From Acanthacorydalis orientalis (Eukaryota > Arthropoda > Insecta > Megaloptera > Corydalidae): a stretch of DNA of 64,000 nucleotides. Shown here in pieces: positions 39,101 to 51,757 of the stretch. The notes beneath the pieces are model-generated. The model saw nothing but the letters and a program-made list of their open reading frames with translations, searched no databases and was not told the origin of the DNA. The DNA lies in contig CM068323.1 of NCBI GenBank assembly GCA_034766995.1, positions 19,694,612-19,758,611 on the forward strand. The letters run 5' to 3'. How positions within the stretch are numbered: position 1 is the first letter of the stretch; each line of letters begins with the position of its first letter. The position numbers and the translations under genes are program-made.

Positions 39101-40147
39101 CTGGTGAAAAATGTTTTACATTTATTGACCTTTTTGAACAATTTTAGAAATAAAATATTTATATTGAATTTAAATAAATATTATAATATTTAATAAAATA
39201 TTATATCAAATGAAAAGTACAATACAATTGTATGATATTTATTCGTAAACCTAGACACTTTTTCCAGAAATTTACTATTAAAAAGTTGCTTTGATAAAAT
39301 TCTTATACATTTGAATACATTTGCACCTACCTTCGTAAAAATCAATGAAAATTTTCCATGGATATTGTATATATATATATATATATATAAATATGTAAAT
39401 ACTTTATTTTTCGTAATTGATATATTTTTTATTTTGTAAATCGTTTCTCATCAATGAGATAAAAAATTAAATTTAAATTAGAATTCGCTTTGATATTTGA
39501 TTTTATTTAACTAATATACTTTTTGAAATGTTTATAGTTCTTGTTTTTATCATTATTTTATCTTATTGTATTTTTATACAAGTACATAAATTATTTCATA
39601 GAAAACTTATACTTATTTGACTTAAAAAATCTACCGTTAGAAAAAAGTGGTTGATACAAAGTTCAGTCCAGACAAATTTCTCACACTCAAAGATAACGCG
39701 TTAAAGTATTTTATTTTCTGATTTGTTCAAATTCTAGTTTTAACAATGTTTGATTCTACGAATTTTATATGTTGTCCAGTAATTGTTTAAGATTATTCGA
39801 ACTTGAAAACGATAAGTAAAAATCTTTATTATTTAGTATATGAAAATGTGTACGTTTGGTTCATGTTGCAATGATATTCCGAGAATCTGTTTATCTGTAG
39901 AAAACAATACAATTTAAATCAGATTGGAGTGAGATAGGCAGTAATTTTTTCGAGATAAAATTAATTCTATTGCAATTAAAAATGAAATATTATCTGTTTA
40001 TATTCGATTCGTTTTTAAATTCACTTGAATATCAGAAATGTATGTTTGAAAAAAATTGATTGTTGTTATGAGAATTATACTTTCAGCTATTAATTGATAT
40101 AAATGGTAACTCAACATTACGAAATTATTAGTACATGAAAGAAAGTT

Positions 40148-40149
<2 letters not shown>

Positions 40150-40241
<92 letters not shown>
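40150..40241. repeat. (TA)n microsatellite, about 92 bp
   Basis: TA tract with a single AAA interruption near 40181, about 80 bp left of the GC-richer stretch. Confidence 0.95.
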
Positions 40242-40244
<3 letters not shown>

Positions 40245-40788
40245 CTTCAGTTTCATTCGATAAAAATTATAAATGAGCGACCCACGTTCCATTCAATAAA
40301 CGAATTAGTGAAGACAATTTGTAACAATTTCTTTTCGCTGAAAGAGAAAGAGAGAGATCTTCCCAAAATGAAGTACTCAACGTGTTAAAAGGTGTTTCAT
40401 CGTCCGAACAACATATTAATACAAATATAATTTAAACGGCACGAACTTATAATAAAAACATTTTCGGTTGAATGTTATTACGCCTGATAAAATTATTCAA
40501 TTTAAACATTTTTACGGCAGACATGTAGGCCGTAACCGTTCATAAATCATGACAGAGAGATGCTCGAAGCTCACGAACAACTTGGCGTGGTATCATTTGT
40601 ATTCCGTACTTCGAAATGTCTGCCCGTTTAAAAAGAAAACGTATTTCGATTGCAAATTAAGACGGAACTAAAATTTATTATTTCGCTAAACGGGATTTCG
40701 ACCAACACGACGAACGGGAAAAAAGAGAATAAAATTTTGCTCGAAATAACGTTATGAATTATTCAGTTTTTACATCTTTAAATGTACC

Positions 40789-40792
<4 letters not shown>

Positions 40793-40833
<41 letters not shown>
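40793..40833. repeat. (TA)n microsatellite, 41 bp
   Basis: Pure TA tract about 200 bp upstream of the tentative first transporter exon. Confidence 0.94.
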
Positions 40834-40836
<3 letters not shown>

Positions 40837-41035
40837 ATTTTTTTCTCAAAAATTAATATTACTACAAAAATTTACATGTTCATAAATGTTTACTTTGAAA
40901 TATTTTCATGGTATATTTTTCTATTCTGCATGAGGTATTCGGCATTCCATTTACTTTTTATTAAAACTCGTGATGTTTTTTTTTTAATATTTCCATGAAT
41001 ATTTTCTCAAAGAATTCAAACTGAATATACTCAAT

Positions 41036-41059
41036 ATGAAACACCAACATTTGATGCAC
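41036..41059 (+). CDS. Tentative first coding exon of the SLC6 transporter
   Basis: ATG at 41036 opens eight codons (MKHQHLMH) that end in phase 0 at a consensus donor GTAAGT (41060-41065). The next coding exon begins in phase 0 with GTG at 41410 after TTCTTCTTAG and has no start codon of its own before the transmembrane core. Frame and splice sites fit over a 350-bp intron, but the exon is short and a more distant first exon is possible. Confidence 0.35.
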
Positions 41060-41409
41060 GTAAGTAGTGGCAAAGTAATTTTCCAGTACTAATATCGAGA
41101 AAGTATAAAAGAAGAAAACATTTAAAAAATTATTTATTTCTCGTGCGAATATTTTTTTTAGAAATGTTGTATACTTTCGTTAATAAATTAATTACTTCTT
41201 AAAAAACGACAATAATTCAAATAAATATATTTTTAGAAACACGATAAAAGATAATCAGCTGTATTTTGTTGAGTATCTGACTACAGCGAGAAAATCCAGT
41301 TATTTTTCTGTCTTTGTACAACGCATGTTAAACTAAAACGTGTTTCTAAATTTTTCACAGCACTGGTATATTAAATAAAGTAAATTAATGTACAATGTTT
41401 TCTTCTTAG

Positions 41410-41566
41410 GTGGCAGAGAAATGCTCTGACGTCCCGGTCGATGGTTCTGTGCCCAGCAGGGGTAGCTGGGACAACCCAATGGAGTTTGTATTATCGTGTA
41501 TAGGATATGCAGTCGGATTAGGAAATGTTTGGCGGTTCCCGTACTTGTGCTATCGTAATGGAGGAG
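41410..41566 (+). CDS. SLC6 transporter exon with TM1
   Basis: This exon starts after TTCTTCTTAG and ends within the GGG of the TM1 signature at donor GTGAAC. It encodes the cytoplasmic N-terminus and TM1, including the Na+-site residues Ala34, Val35 and Asn39. Confidence 0.9.
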
Positions 41567-42673
41567 GTGAACATTATTATATTATTATTACTTTATAAGG
41601 ATTTATGACGTTTAATTACTTAGATATTTTATGTATGCATGGAAATGAAGTAATACTACGGGGAGTTGTCACCTTGGAAAGTACACTATGTGCTACTGTC
41701 GGTGAATGTAAATCAATGATTAATTGTATACTGTTTTATAATATAAATTACGCTAATGAAACAAATATTGAAGGGTCGACTTTTTTATTTATTTCTTTAG
41801 CACGATCGACGAAGAACACTTAATTTTTCATTATCAGTTATTTGTTCCCAGTTCTTTAATCGATGCATTATCTAATTAATAAATTTCTAAAAATATTTAT
41901 GTATGCAAACTGGTCTGAAAATTATTTTATAATATTTATAATATATAAATAGCAGCCTGTTATCATTATATTGTTAAAAAAGAATTACAAAATAATATTA
42001 GAAACATATTTGCATTTATCAGGTATAGAAAAAGATTTTTATTAGAGTTTCGAGAATTATAATTTGACTTATAAATATAAAATTAAATTATAACAACTTT
42101 GGAAGTCTTTACCTATTCAGTGTTTGTATGATATAATTTTTCGCCGTGAATAATTATTAAATCATTTACTCTAATTTCGATCTGATGCACAGCAACATCA
42201 AAACGACAAAGAATGAAATTACTCGCAATTTATAACCAACACAATAATCACTCAGAACTTGACTTCGTGAACAATGAAAAACTGATGGGTGCTTTTTTTA
42301 GTGTCGCTGCATGGGTATGTGTGTGCCTGTGACGTATGTGGATTTATATGTGTGCCATGTGTGTGCGTGCGCGTGTGTGTGTGTGTTATATTGCGTTTCG
42401 TCTGCCAGTAGATTTTCGATACTATTCTGGCAGTTTGTAGGTCTGCATGCCAACGATAATTACCTGATGCTGAGTACTGATTGTACATAATGGCCAGCTT
42501 GCTATTCGGTTTGTTCGCTCGTTCGTGTGAAACCCGCCACATGATGTAACAATTAAAAGCGTAACCCCTTTACAGAGAGCATTGGCACGAATGTATAATT
42601 TTATACGTTCTTTTATGATTTTTCGTGAAAGAAATTCAGAAAATATTTTAGTGGACGCAATATACGAACAATT

Positions 42674-42727
<54 letters not shown>

Positions 42728-43789
42728 GTATATATATATATATGTATATATATATTACTAATGCTGAAATAAGTTACATCAAATTTATTATTAATTAATA
42801 ACGAAAACATTATAATAATAAATTATAAATCTATTAATTTTATTGAGAAGACAAAACAATAAAAGGAGGATTAAAATATCATTAGAAAACTAATCTTTTC
42901 GTTCACTGATAAAATAAAAAATATTTTATCAAACTGATAGAAGAAAAAAACTATCGTTGATTATATGAAGTTGTATTGATTCTAATTAGCACACACACAC
43001 TTATATATATATATATATATTTAATAAATTGATGTTTGAATTTTTTGAACTACAATAAATCTACAACATTATTTCAAAATGTTTTTTATTGTTCGAGATA
43101 ATCTGAATGAAAAACTTAAACGCGATACTTAAGAATATAAATTTGTATGCATTAAAGTAAATATTATTTAATAACACAAATTAATATTTCGATAAGATTA
43201 CTTTGAAATATGAGTAAATATCTGAAATGATATGATTGTTTTATATATATATATTTATATATATATATAATATATGTATATATATATTTTAAAAAAATAT
43301 GTTTATTCAAATGATGTATTGTACAAGTCGAGAACGCGTTTGTGTACTTAACATCTGCACGATTTTATTTGAAATCTGACAGCGAAAATAATTCATGGCG
43401 TTTCAAATAGAATTTCTGAGATCAGAAAAGGGTTGAACAGTTTATTTGTTCTCTCAGAAGCAGACATTAATCTATTTAAAAATTAATTTACATAAAGACC
43501 GAAAATATGTATAATGTTTTATTTCATACAAGATATCTTTATCTTCACGGTATTCGTTCGTTGTCATAAGAGGAAGTTATGAATAAATTATAAATAGCTG
43601 CTTCCATTATTACTCGAATGAGGAGGAGCTGAAGCGGCGCCAAACTGTGGTAACTTCAACCCTTTTATCGTCGGATTGTACAAGGAATACATCTGTGCAT
43701 GAATGTTATGTGCATGAATGTTGGTTTTTGACGAGTATCCGTTTCGCCGTATAGTTCGCTCTATTTATTTAAACTGATTAAAAATTATT

Positions 43790-43823
<34 letters not shown>

Positions 43824-46451
43824 CTTGCATTAAGAAATTAAAAGCTTTGCTAGTATCAAAAAGGATATAAATTAATTTTGTGCAAGTTATTTGTATGTAC
43901 AGTATTAAAAATATTCTATTGATTTAAAAGTTGTTGTAAATAACTTATTTTGTTTAATTTCAGTTGTTAATATTCATAACGAAATAATGATTTGGTTCAT
44001 TTTTTTCAATATTATTATAAAATATTTGTTTTTTATATTTTAAAGATTATTTCTGATTCTTATTTTTGAATATAAATTCAACTAGTTTATTAATAACTTC
44101 GTTATTAATTTTAGAGACAAAATATTGTATCATAATTGAAATAAATGTTATTTATTTTTGGATATATAATTTAACTTAATTAAAAGTCGATGAAATATAT
44201 TTACTTAACAAATAATTCCTATTCTTGACTGTAATTTAATATTTCAGGTGCTTTCCTTGTTCCTTATTTAATAATGCTGTTCATAATTGGTCTTCCGATA
44301 TTTTTTTTGGAACTCGTTATTGGACAGTATTCTGGCTTAGGACCAATTCAGGCTTTCGAACGTATGGCACCGATATTCCATGGTCTAGGTTACTGTACAC
44401 TTGTAGTAATCACTTTAGTTACAATATATTATATGGTCATTGTTTCATGGACTATCTTTTATATTTTCGCATCGTTTAGTAAAGAATTAAAATGGGGATC
44501 TTGCCAAAATGATTTCAATTCAGAAAGTGAGTGTCAGTCAAAAAGTAAATTAGTTGTGACGAAGAAAATTATATAAATGTGAAACAAAACTTTTCAGATT
44601 GTTATAGTGCTATTGAAGAAGCAAAATGTGAGCCAAATTCGCCGATATTCTGGAAAAAAGTGTGCAATTCACTGAAAGACTTCTGTGGTGGACATGGTAT
44701 GGTTAATGGAACGTTAGGATGTTTAAACGGCACTGGATATGAAGTTCCAGTCGAGAAAGTTGTTAAAAGAGTATTGGCGTCCCAGGAATACTATAATGAT
44801 TACGTGTTAGGGATCCAAGGTGCTACGTGGTCTGATTGGGGTTATCCGAGATATCAGTTGCTTTTGTGTCTTTTGTTAGGATGGACATTGGCTTACTTCT
44901 GTGTAGTGAAAGGAGTCCAGTCAGCAGGAAAAGCCGTTTATTTTACAGCATTGTTCCCATATGTTGTACTGTTTATTTTATTGATCAGAGGATGTACTCT
45001 AGACGGTGCGGGCGAAGGGATACGTTTCTACATACAGCCCCGGTGGGAAATATTATCTAAATCGACCGTTTGGGCTGACGCAGCATCACAGATATTTTAT
45101 GCGTTTGGTATCGGGTGCGGTTCGTTAGTAACGCTGTCTTCTTATAGCTCTTTTACGAACAACTGTCACCGCGATGCACTAATCGTATCTGCTGCGAACG
45201 CCTTCACGTCCATATTCGCCGGATTCGCTATATTCTCCGTACTCGGATTCCTGGCGCACGAAATGGCCGTGCCTGTCGATGAAGTGGCCGACGACGGACC
45301 AGGTTTGGCATTCGTTGCTTATCCAGAAGCTGTACTACGTATGCCCATACCGCAACTGTGGGCGTTCCTATTCTTTTTCATGTTGCTCGTGCTCGGTCTC
45401 GGCAGTCAGTTAGCTGGAATCGAAGCAATAAACACTGCGATTCTGGACCAATGGCCACATTTACGCAAGCATCAATCGAAGGTGACATTGTGTACGTGTA
45501 TAGCCTGTTACATAGCCGCGATACCGATGTGTTGTCACGGCGGAGTTTATCTCTTCACACTCATGGACTGGAACACTGCATCGTGGGCTATCCTATTGAT
45601 TGGTATCGCAGAAGTGGGACTCGTTGCTTGGGTTTATGGATGTAAACGATTCTTAGATAATATTTCAACTATGACGATTGATCTGTATGCATGGGCTAAA
45701 TACTATTGGTGGTCCACGTGGGTCATTTTGGCACCAATGTTACTCTTTGTAAGTATTCTTTAAAACATTATAACCCCGTATATGTTGTTAATATTTAATC
45801 GTCGTCAGGTGAAGGTAAACTCCAGTAAACAACTACTAAATTAAAAATAGTTTCATTAATTTTTCTGACTTTGAACGAATTAACATTCCTTATTAATTTG
45901 TTTGTCATAAGTAATTCATACATTTAAGTTGATTGAATGACAAACGCTTACTTAAAAAGAAACTAAAGTAAATATCAGATTAATGATAAAAAAATAATTG
46001 CAGGGCGTGTTTATATTCTCCATGTACACGTATCGACCAGCGAAATTCGGTGACATAGATTTTCCTGCAGGAGCTGACGCACTCGGATGGATGATTAGTC
46101 TTTCGACATTAATTCCATTACCATTGTTCGCAATATACCGATTAATCATCGGGAAACCTGTAAGTAATATGTTTGTAATTTATTAAGAAACAACTAAATA
46201 ATTTGAGAATTTTTAACAGAAATTTCCAACGAGTGTAGTCATATAATTTATCATAATTTTCTAATATAAATCCACGACATTTATTTTATGCCTTATGTAC
46301 ATTTTGTCTATTTTTTTTGAATTAGTCTGGAAGGGCGTTATTTAAGCCGACGTCTCAGTGGGGTCCAGCCGCAGATATGCCCAGTTTTTCAAACTCTTTA
46401 TCGATTACTGATACTTCCCATCAAATAAAGCCGGATAACTTTTATATATAA
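41410..46451 (+). CDS. SLC6-family Na+/Cl--coupled transporter, glycine/GABA-transporter-like
   Basis: The exons are 41410-41566, 44248-44526, 44598-45748, 46004-46159 and 46326-46451, all GT-AG. They give 622 residues to TAA, counted from the Val at 41410; the true N-terminus is upstream. TM1 carries the signature [20 protein letters not shown] (residues 36-55). TM2 ends [10 protein letters not shown], and the large extracellular loop 2 has cysteines and two NGT glycosylation sites (182, 189). TM6 lies around 306-330, TM7 has [10 protein letters not shown] (346-355), and TM8 lies around 400-425; length and layout fit the 12-TM family. Such proteins import amino acids or transmitters at the plasma membrane using Na+ and Cl-. 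The substrate is not determined. Two positions that normally bind ions differ: Ala314 in TM6 and Gly414 in TM8. The C-terminus DNFYI fits a class II PDZ ligand. Confidence 0.9.
42309..42387. repeat. TG/TGC-rich microsatellite
   Basis: Irregular TGTG, TGCG and TGTGTG units. This is one of the few non-TA simple repeats in the window. Confidence 0.85.
42676..42755. repeat. (TA)n microsatellite, about 80 bp
   Basis: TA tract with three TGTA interruptions, inside the transporter intron. Confidence 0.94.
43242..43287. repeat. Interrupted (TA)n, about 46 bp
   Basis: TA blocks broken by TTTATA, ATAATATA and TGTATA. Confidence 0.85.
43694..43722. repeat. 15-bp direct repeat, two copies
   Basis: TGTGCATGAATGTT occurs at 43694-43707 and 43709-43722, back to back with one A between. 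It sits in a GC-richer patch of the transporter intron (43615-43760) that could be an enhancer. Confidence 0.7.
44248..44526 (+). CDS. SLC6 transporter exon with TM2-TM3
   Basis: The acceptor TATTTCAG lies before 44248 and the donor GTGAGT after 44526. The exon encodes TM2 and TM3 and enters extracellular loop 2. The next intron is only 71 bp and contains in-frame stops. Confidence 0.9.
44598..45748 (+). CDS. SLC6 transporter main exon, loop 2 to TM10/11
   Basis: An 1151-nt exon between acceptor TTTTCAG and donor GTAAGT. It encodes most of loop 2 and TM4 to about TM11. Its second half is clearly GC-richer than its first. Confidence 0.92.
46004..46159 (+). CDS. SLC6 transporter exon with TM12
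   Basis: A 156-nt exon, phase 0 at both ends. It encodes [10 protein letters not shown], then the last transmembrane segment and the RLIIGKP exit. Confidence 0.9.
46326..46451 (+). CDS. SLC6 transporter last exon, C-terminal tail
   Basis: After acceptor TGAATTAG it encodes a 41-residue cytoplasmic tail with SQWGPA and a Ser/Thr-rich run. The tail ends NFYI before TAA. Confidence 0.82.
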   Translation, partial: SGRALFKPTSQWGPAADMPSFSNSLSITDTSHQIKPDNFYI

Positions 46452-46509
46452 ATATAACCATGTTTATTATATTTATGTCTATTTTACTAATAATTATATA
46501 CGCATGTAT

Positions 46510-46513
<4 letters not shown>

Positions 46514-46591
<78 letters not shown>
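46514..46591. repeat. (TA)n microsatellite, about 78 bp
   Basis: Two TA blocks split by AATTTA, about 60 bp past the transporter stop codon and therefore probably within its 3' UTR. Confidence 0.94.
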
Positions 46592-46594
<3 letters not shown>

Positions 46595-48716
46595 CAAATA
46601 TTTTCCGAGTAAATTATTAATGTTTCAACTGATGACGTTTATAGTAAAGTTTAATAATATTTATTGGAAAAAGTCTAATCAACAGTATTATTTTTCAAAA
46701 ATTATATTGATGCGTACTTCTCTGAAAAGTAGAATTATTTGTTTAAAAAAATAATCTGTTGTTTAATCATAATTGTGTGATGATGAATCGTGCACTTGAA
46801 TTTAGATAATCTGAATCTAAACAAATAAGAAACGAAGTCTGAATTACATAATATGCTATTAGTTTTTTTTCAATTTAAACCGTTATATTGTTTTTATATT
46901 AAATTTTCATTACGGAGGGAATAATGACCATCATATTTATATGAAAATTTGTTGTATACTGAAATTAACAAATACTTTTTTTATTGGAGGAAATAATGAC
47001 CATTAATGTAGTTATTATTTTTACTTCTATCTCAACGTACTAATATATTGTATATATTTTATTATTAATATTAATTAGATAAAGTACTGTGATAAAGATA
47101 TTGTTTTTGTTATATTTACTTCATATCGATACATTTCTATTACTTATATAGAAAATATAAAATATTTTATATAAAATAATAATATATTTTCTTTTAAAAA
47201 AACGTTTATAGAATATTTAATATAGTATAAAAATTTGAAATAATTTCAGTTTGCATTAATATTAATATATTTTAATATTAAATATTGCATAAACATTTTT
47301 TTAAAAGAAAATATTTACTCGATATTATTGTTTACGAGTGCAAATATTGAAAGTTTTGTTAAGTGATTATTTGATTAAATACTTTTTTGGTCTATATAGA
47401 ATTGTATTGATATGCATATTATCATTATATATTTAAGTATGTATTATAATGATATTGTATTTAAAGCAATTGTAATTATTGTAAATCGATATTAAAACGA
47501 TTATTTGTTTATTAATCATGTATTTCAGTTATGTGATAATTTTATTAAATTTATTTACAAGCGCCCTTTTTTTTAAAAAATAAAACGGTATGTTTGACAA
47601 TATATAGTAACTTTTTTTAATAATTGATTTCATAACTTTATGTAACATACTTTTTTATTTATCATAATATTATCTGTCAAGTCAACAGTTCTTTTAATTA
47701 AGAATACTTGGTTTAAGCTTTAGATCAACAAATATGGTTTTAATATAGATTTTAAATAAACAATTGTATATTTTTATAGCCTATAGAAATAAAAAAACAT
47801 TTTTTTATAAATGTTCAATAGTTAAACGAAGAAGAAAATCGATTTACAGACACAAAGCGAAGATAGATGTCTTTCCTATAATAAGTTGTTTCTCTTAGTC
47901 ATTTATAATGTAACAAGATGCCAATAGATTTCAAGTATACTTTTTAAAACAGTTTGGTCAAACAAATTCGATTATAATTGAAATGAAATCGATCTAAATA
48001 TTTAAATACATTTAAAAATTTATAAATCAAATAAAATATTACAAAATATGAAATAATTTACCAAGTGATTATTTTTTAAAATAATTTTAAGAAAATTAAG
48101 AACATGAAAGTACATTTCATGTACTGTACAATGATAATAATATAAAATGTATATAGTTGAGAAATGAAATTTATATATATTTTATGTATGTTAATTAAAA
48201 CAATGACTCTTCCTCATACGCATGCAGTTTTTTTCCGAGTTTTATCATGAGTGTTTCTATTGTAATTATTTGATTCGAAAAAAAGTATTGATAATAAATT
48301 TGTGCCTATCATTTTTTACAGACGAATGTTTTTTGTTTAAGCGAACATTTGCCTTAAAGATCTTTTGTTTGTTGGTTCAGTTTCATGTTTGGAAAAGTAT
48401 TGGATTTATCGAGTATAAGCGAATTGAGACATAAGTTCAAGTATATATCGAGGACATTGATAAAAAGACAATCGATCTGTTCCCACGTGAGTGATTTTTC
48501 ATATCATTTCAAATATTCGATTATCATTGATACAGATCTTAAAATAACTGAGTTCAAATGATTGGTTCATTGACAAGGTTTTTTGATACGTTAAATATAG
48601 AGAGGTTGTTTCATGATATGGAAAACTGCAACGATTTCATACATATAAATGTTTTATTTTTCACACTTTTAATATCTTTTAGATAAATAAATTTTACTAA
48701 CATCACTTGAAATATC

Positions 48717-48720
<4 letters not shown>

Positions 48721-48771
<51 letters not shown>
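48721..48771. repeat. (TA)n microsatellite, 51 bp
   Basis: Pure TA tract that ends in CAGATAGATA. Confidence 0.95.
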
Positions 48772-48774
<3 letters not shown>

Positions 48775-49082
48775 TAGATAAATATATGGATTCTATTTTG
48801 AATCATATTCATTTTTTTATGAATTTCAACTTGTTATGATGTATTCGAGATATCGTCACTAGTTATGTGTATTTATTTGGAATAAAATACGTACATATAT
48901 GTGATTTATGAAACGAACAAAACACAATTGTGAAATATAAATCTTATTCGATAAAAACATTTTCCTTTTGAAGTTTAAGTGATTGATTTATTATATAAAC
49001 GGTTTTTTTTATGTATATTATGAATATTTGTTCACGAGTATGTAAATATATATTCTTTTTTATTTTTCGAGACTTTCGAATG

Positions 49083-49147
<65 letters not shown>
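49083..49147. repeat. (TA)n-(GA)n compound microsatellite
   Basis: About 40 bp of TA turns directly into about 24 bp of GA at 49124. Confidence 0.95.
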
Positions 49148-51300
49148 ATAACTCAACATAATAGTATAAAATTTGAAACAAGTGTATGCTTATATATATA
49201 TATATATATATATATATCATTAATTTTGAAAACAATACGAATAATAAATAACTTCTTTCATTTCTGATATGATTTTTAGTATCTTTATAAAAGTATATGT
49301 TTGAGGTAGATATTATACTTGTGTAATTTATCTAGAGATGATTTTTGAAAAAAGAAATTATTCATTCAATTGATTGTTCAGAAAAAAATCCAATAATTAT
49401 TTTAAAGTATGTAAATTTAGCTGTAAAAATATCGAATATAATTTGGTTTAGTAAAAATATATCGAAATTAAGTTGGTATGTCGTCAGTCAAAAATTAATA
49501 AAAATATAAGAATGAATAATAATAAAGAATTAAATTAAAAGGAAAATATAGTGAGTTTAATGTATTCCATTTAGTAAATATGAATGTCTTTGACGGAATT
49601 ATATTTTTTTTATTATATTACATATAATTATATTACATTATATTTTTTTACAAATAATTTACTTATGATAATATATTGAATTTGAAGACAGCTGTATAAA
49701 TATTTAAATAATATTAATGTTATAGAAAAATATTATATTAATGTAAAAAAATAAGGAATCTACAAGTAGCAAAAAAATCCATTTACTAAAATGTCAAGTT
49801 TTAAATTAGATAAAAGATGTTTGATAAATTTAAAAAATTCATGCAATTCATTACTTTTATCGCTAAACATGTCTTATCTTTCATAAATAAATATTTCTGT
49901 TCATGAAAATTGTGCGTACGTGTGTACATGTGCTCGTTTGTATATATTATATTTTCAATATTGTTCGGTTGAGTTTTTCATCTGTATAATTTATTAAATA
50001 TTTCTGAAGAGTTGTTAGATACGTTTAAATGTCTCCAGATCTGAAAACATATTATTATTTATGACTAAGGCTTTCTGAGACTATTATTGATAACACTATA
50101 TTTTTTTTTAAAAAATTAAATATAAATAAAATAGCATTGAAATATGAATACATAGTCGAATTTTATAAAATTCTCTTTGCACATTTATATATTTATTTAT
50201 AAATTCTCTCGATATGGAATAACTTTGGGGCAAGTTTGTTAATAATTAACACTTGCGTTATTAAAAATCATTCTGTTTTTTCGCATATGTTTATGGCTAT
50301 AAGGAATAATAATAAGTTTCACACATTATACACGCGCTTATGATTACAGGTACATTTTTTCGATGGAGTTTTGATATAAATCTGTAACTGTAGGTCAAAA
50401 ATTAATAACAACTAATAATTGCCACGTGTTAAATTATATGTAATTAAAACTTGTTAAAAAGTGACAAGTTGAACTTGGTACATGAGGTATGTCGCACGAA
50501 ATATTCATTGTAATCGATAATTGTCGACTGTTTTTTTTTTATTCTAACGTAGATTTAAAATAAAAAAAGTCTAGTTTGAATCAGTTAAATTATGTGGTAG
50601 TTAAACAAGGGATTTGTGTGATTTTAACTGTATGGAATCGTTTCATTTTACAAAGTACTGGAATAAAATATTGATGAAAATAGTTTATGTAAACATATTG
50701 AAAATTGGTTCAATATTGTTACATGACCTTTTTGTAAAACACTTTTATTTTCTAAAATTAACATTTTTAATAAAATTTACTTTCGCATTTGTTATAGGTA
50801 AAGGATAGGGAAAATATAATTAATTATTTAAACTAATTAATGTAAAGTAATAGAAATTCATAACATATTTTAATTAAGTTTGTACTTGTCTATTTACATT
50901 TTGGATATGAATTATTTATATATTTTATTATAATTTTGTAATATAAAGTCGACTTACTTGTCATATGATATAAAAAAAATTCTAACGATTCACTTGATAT
51001 TTAAATAATACAAAATGGTGATAGAATGCATTCATTTAAATAACGAGAAATTGTAAAATAGGATCCTTTTGGATAGACTATTCTGTGTAAATTCAGTTCA
51101 GTGCATTTATCGATTTTTGTTCGAAGGAGAATATTGATAGTAATTGATGCTGTCGGGACGATATCCCAATGGGACTGTTGTAAAAAGATAATATCTCTAG
51201 AGGAAATATTCGGAATTATTTAAGTATGTTGTATATCAAGTTTACGGACTTGATCTTTGTTGGATTCTTGTTTCAATCGTAAAACATTTTACAATAGTAT

Positions 51301-51303
<3 letters not shown>

Positions 51304-51364
<61 letters not shown>
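51304..51364. repeat. (TA)n microsatellite, about 61 bp
   Basis: It abuts the left end of the structured element at 51361-51479. Confidence 0.95.
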
Positions 51365-51367
<3 letters not shown>

Positions 51368-51479
51368 CGACCCTGTGGAAGGGGATTAGAATACTTCCAT
51401 GGTATCCCTGCCTGTCGTAAGAGGCGACTAATAGGGAATTTGTGTGATTGGCGGTATATGTGATTCCCTTCGTAATATA
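51361..51479. mobile_element. 119-bp structured element with 10-bp inverted ends
   Basis: TATATTACGA at 51361-51370 is matched by its exact complement TCGTAATATA at 51470-51479. Inside, GC-richer sequence forms TGGAAG/CTTCCA (51376-51381 with 51394-51399), CCCT..GTCG/CGAC..AGGG (51406-51436) and GGGAAT/ATTCCC (51434-51439 with 51463-51468). It looks like a short repeat or MITE-like unit inserted beside a TA tract. I have an unverified impression that its CCTGTCGTAAGAGGCGAC core recurs in other arthropod sequences. Confidence 0.45.
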
Positions 51480-51690
51480 AATAGTCTGGCTTGAGTGTGA
51501 ACACTTTTCAAAAAAAGAATACTCTTTTGCTCTTAGAATAAAAAAAAACGCTGCTAAAAGTAGTTGTATTATATGCTTTGTCAATGACTACAGGATTTAA
51601 GGAGCTAAGGGAAAATTATTGTATTAAATGTTTCAAGATTTCTGAAAGGAATGCAATTTAGGTTTATAAATTTTTTTAAGCTTTACGAAT

Positions 51691-51711
51691 TAATATATAT
51701 ATATGTATATA

Positions 51712-51757
<46 letters not shown>
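51691..51757. repeat. (TA)n microsatellite, interrupted
   Basis: TA blocks broken by TGTA and TTTTA over about 67 bp. Confidence 0.9.

Larger units (their letters stand above)
36114..41035. other. Interval between peptide D and the SLC6 gene
   Basis: AT-rich DNA without a supported exon up to about 40.3 kb. A GC-richer stretch at 40320-40740 holds a hairpin TTACGGC/GCCGTAA (40512-40518 with 40529-40535) and could be the promoter region of the transporter gene. TA tracts lie at 40150-40241 and 40793-40833. Confidence 0.6.
41567..44247 (+). other. Transporter intron (2.7 kb)
   Basis: It holds a TG-rich microsatellite (42309-42387), TA tracts at 42676-42755, 43242-43287 and 43793-43821, and a small 15-bp direct repeat at 43694-43722. 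The 72-codon frame starting at 41605 is intronic and not credible. Confidence 0.8.
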
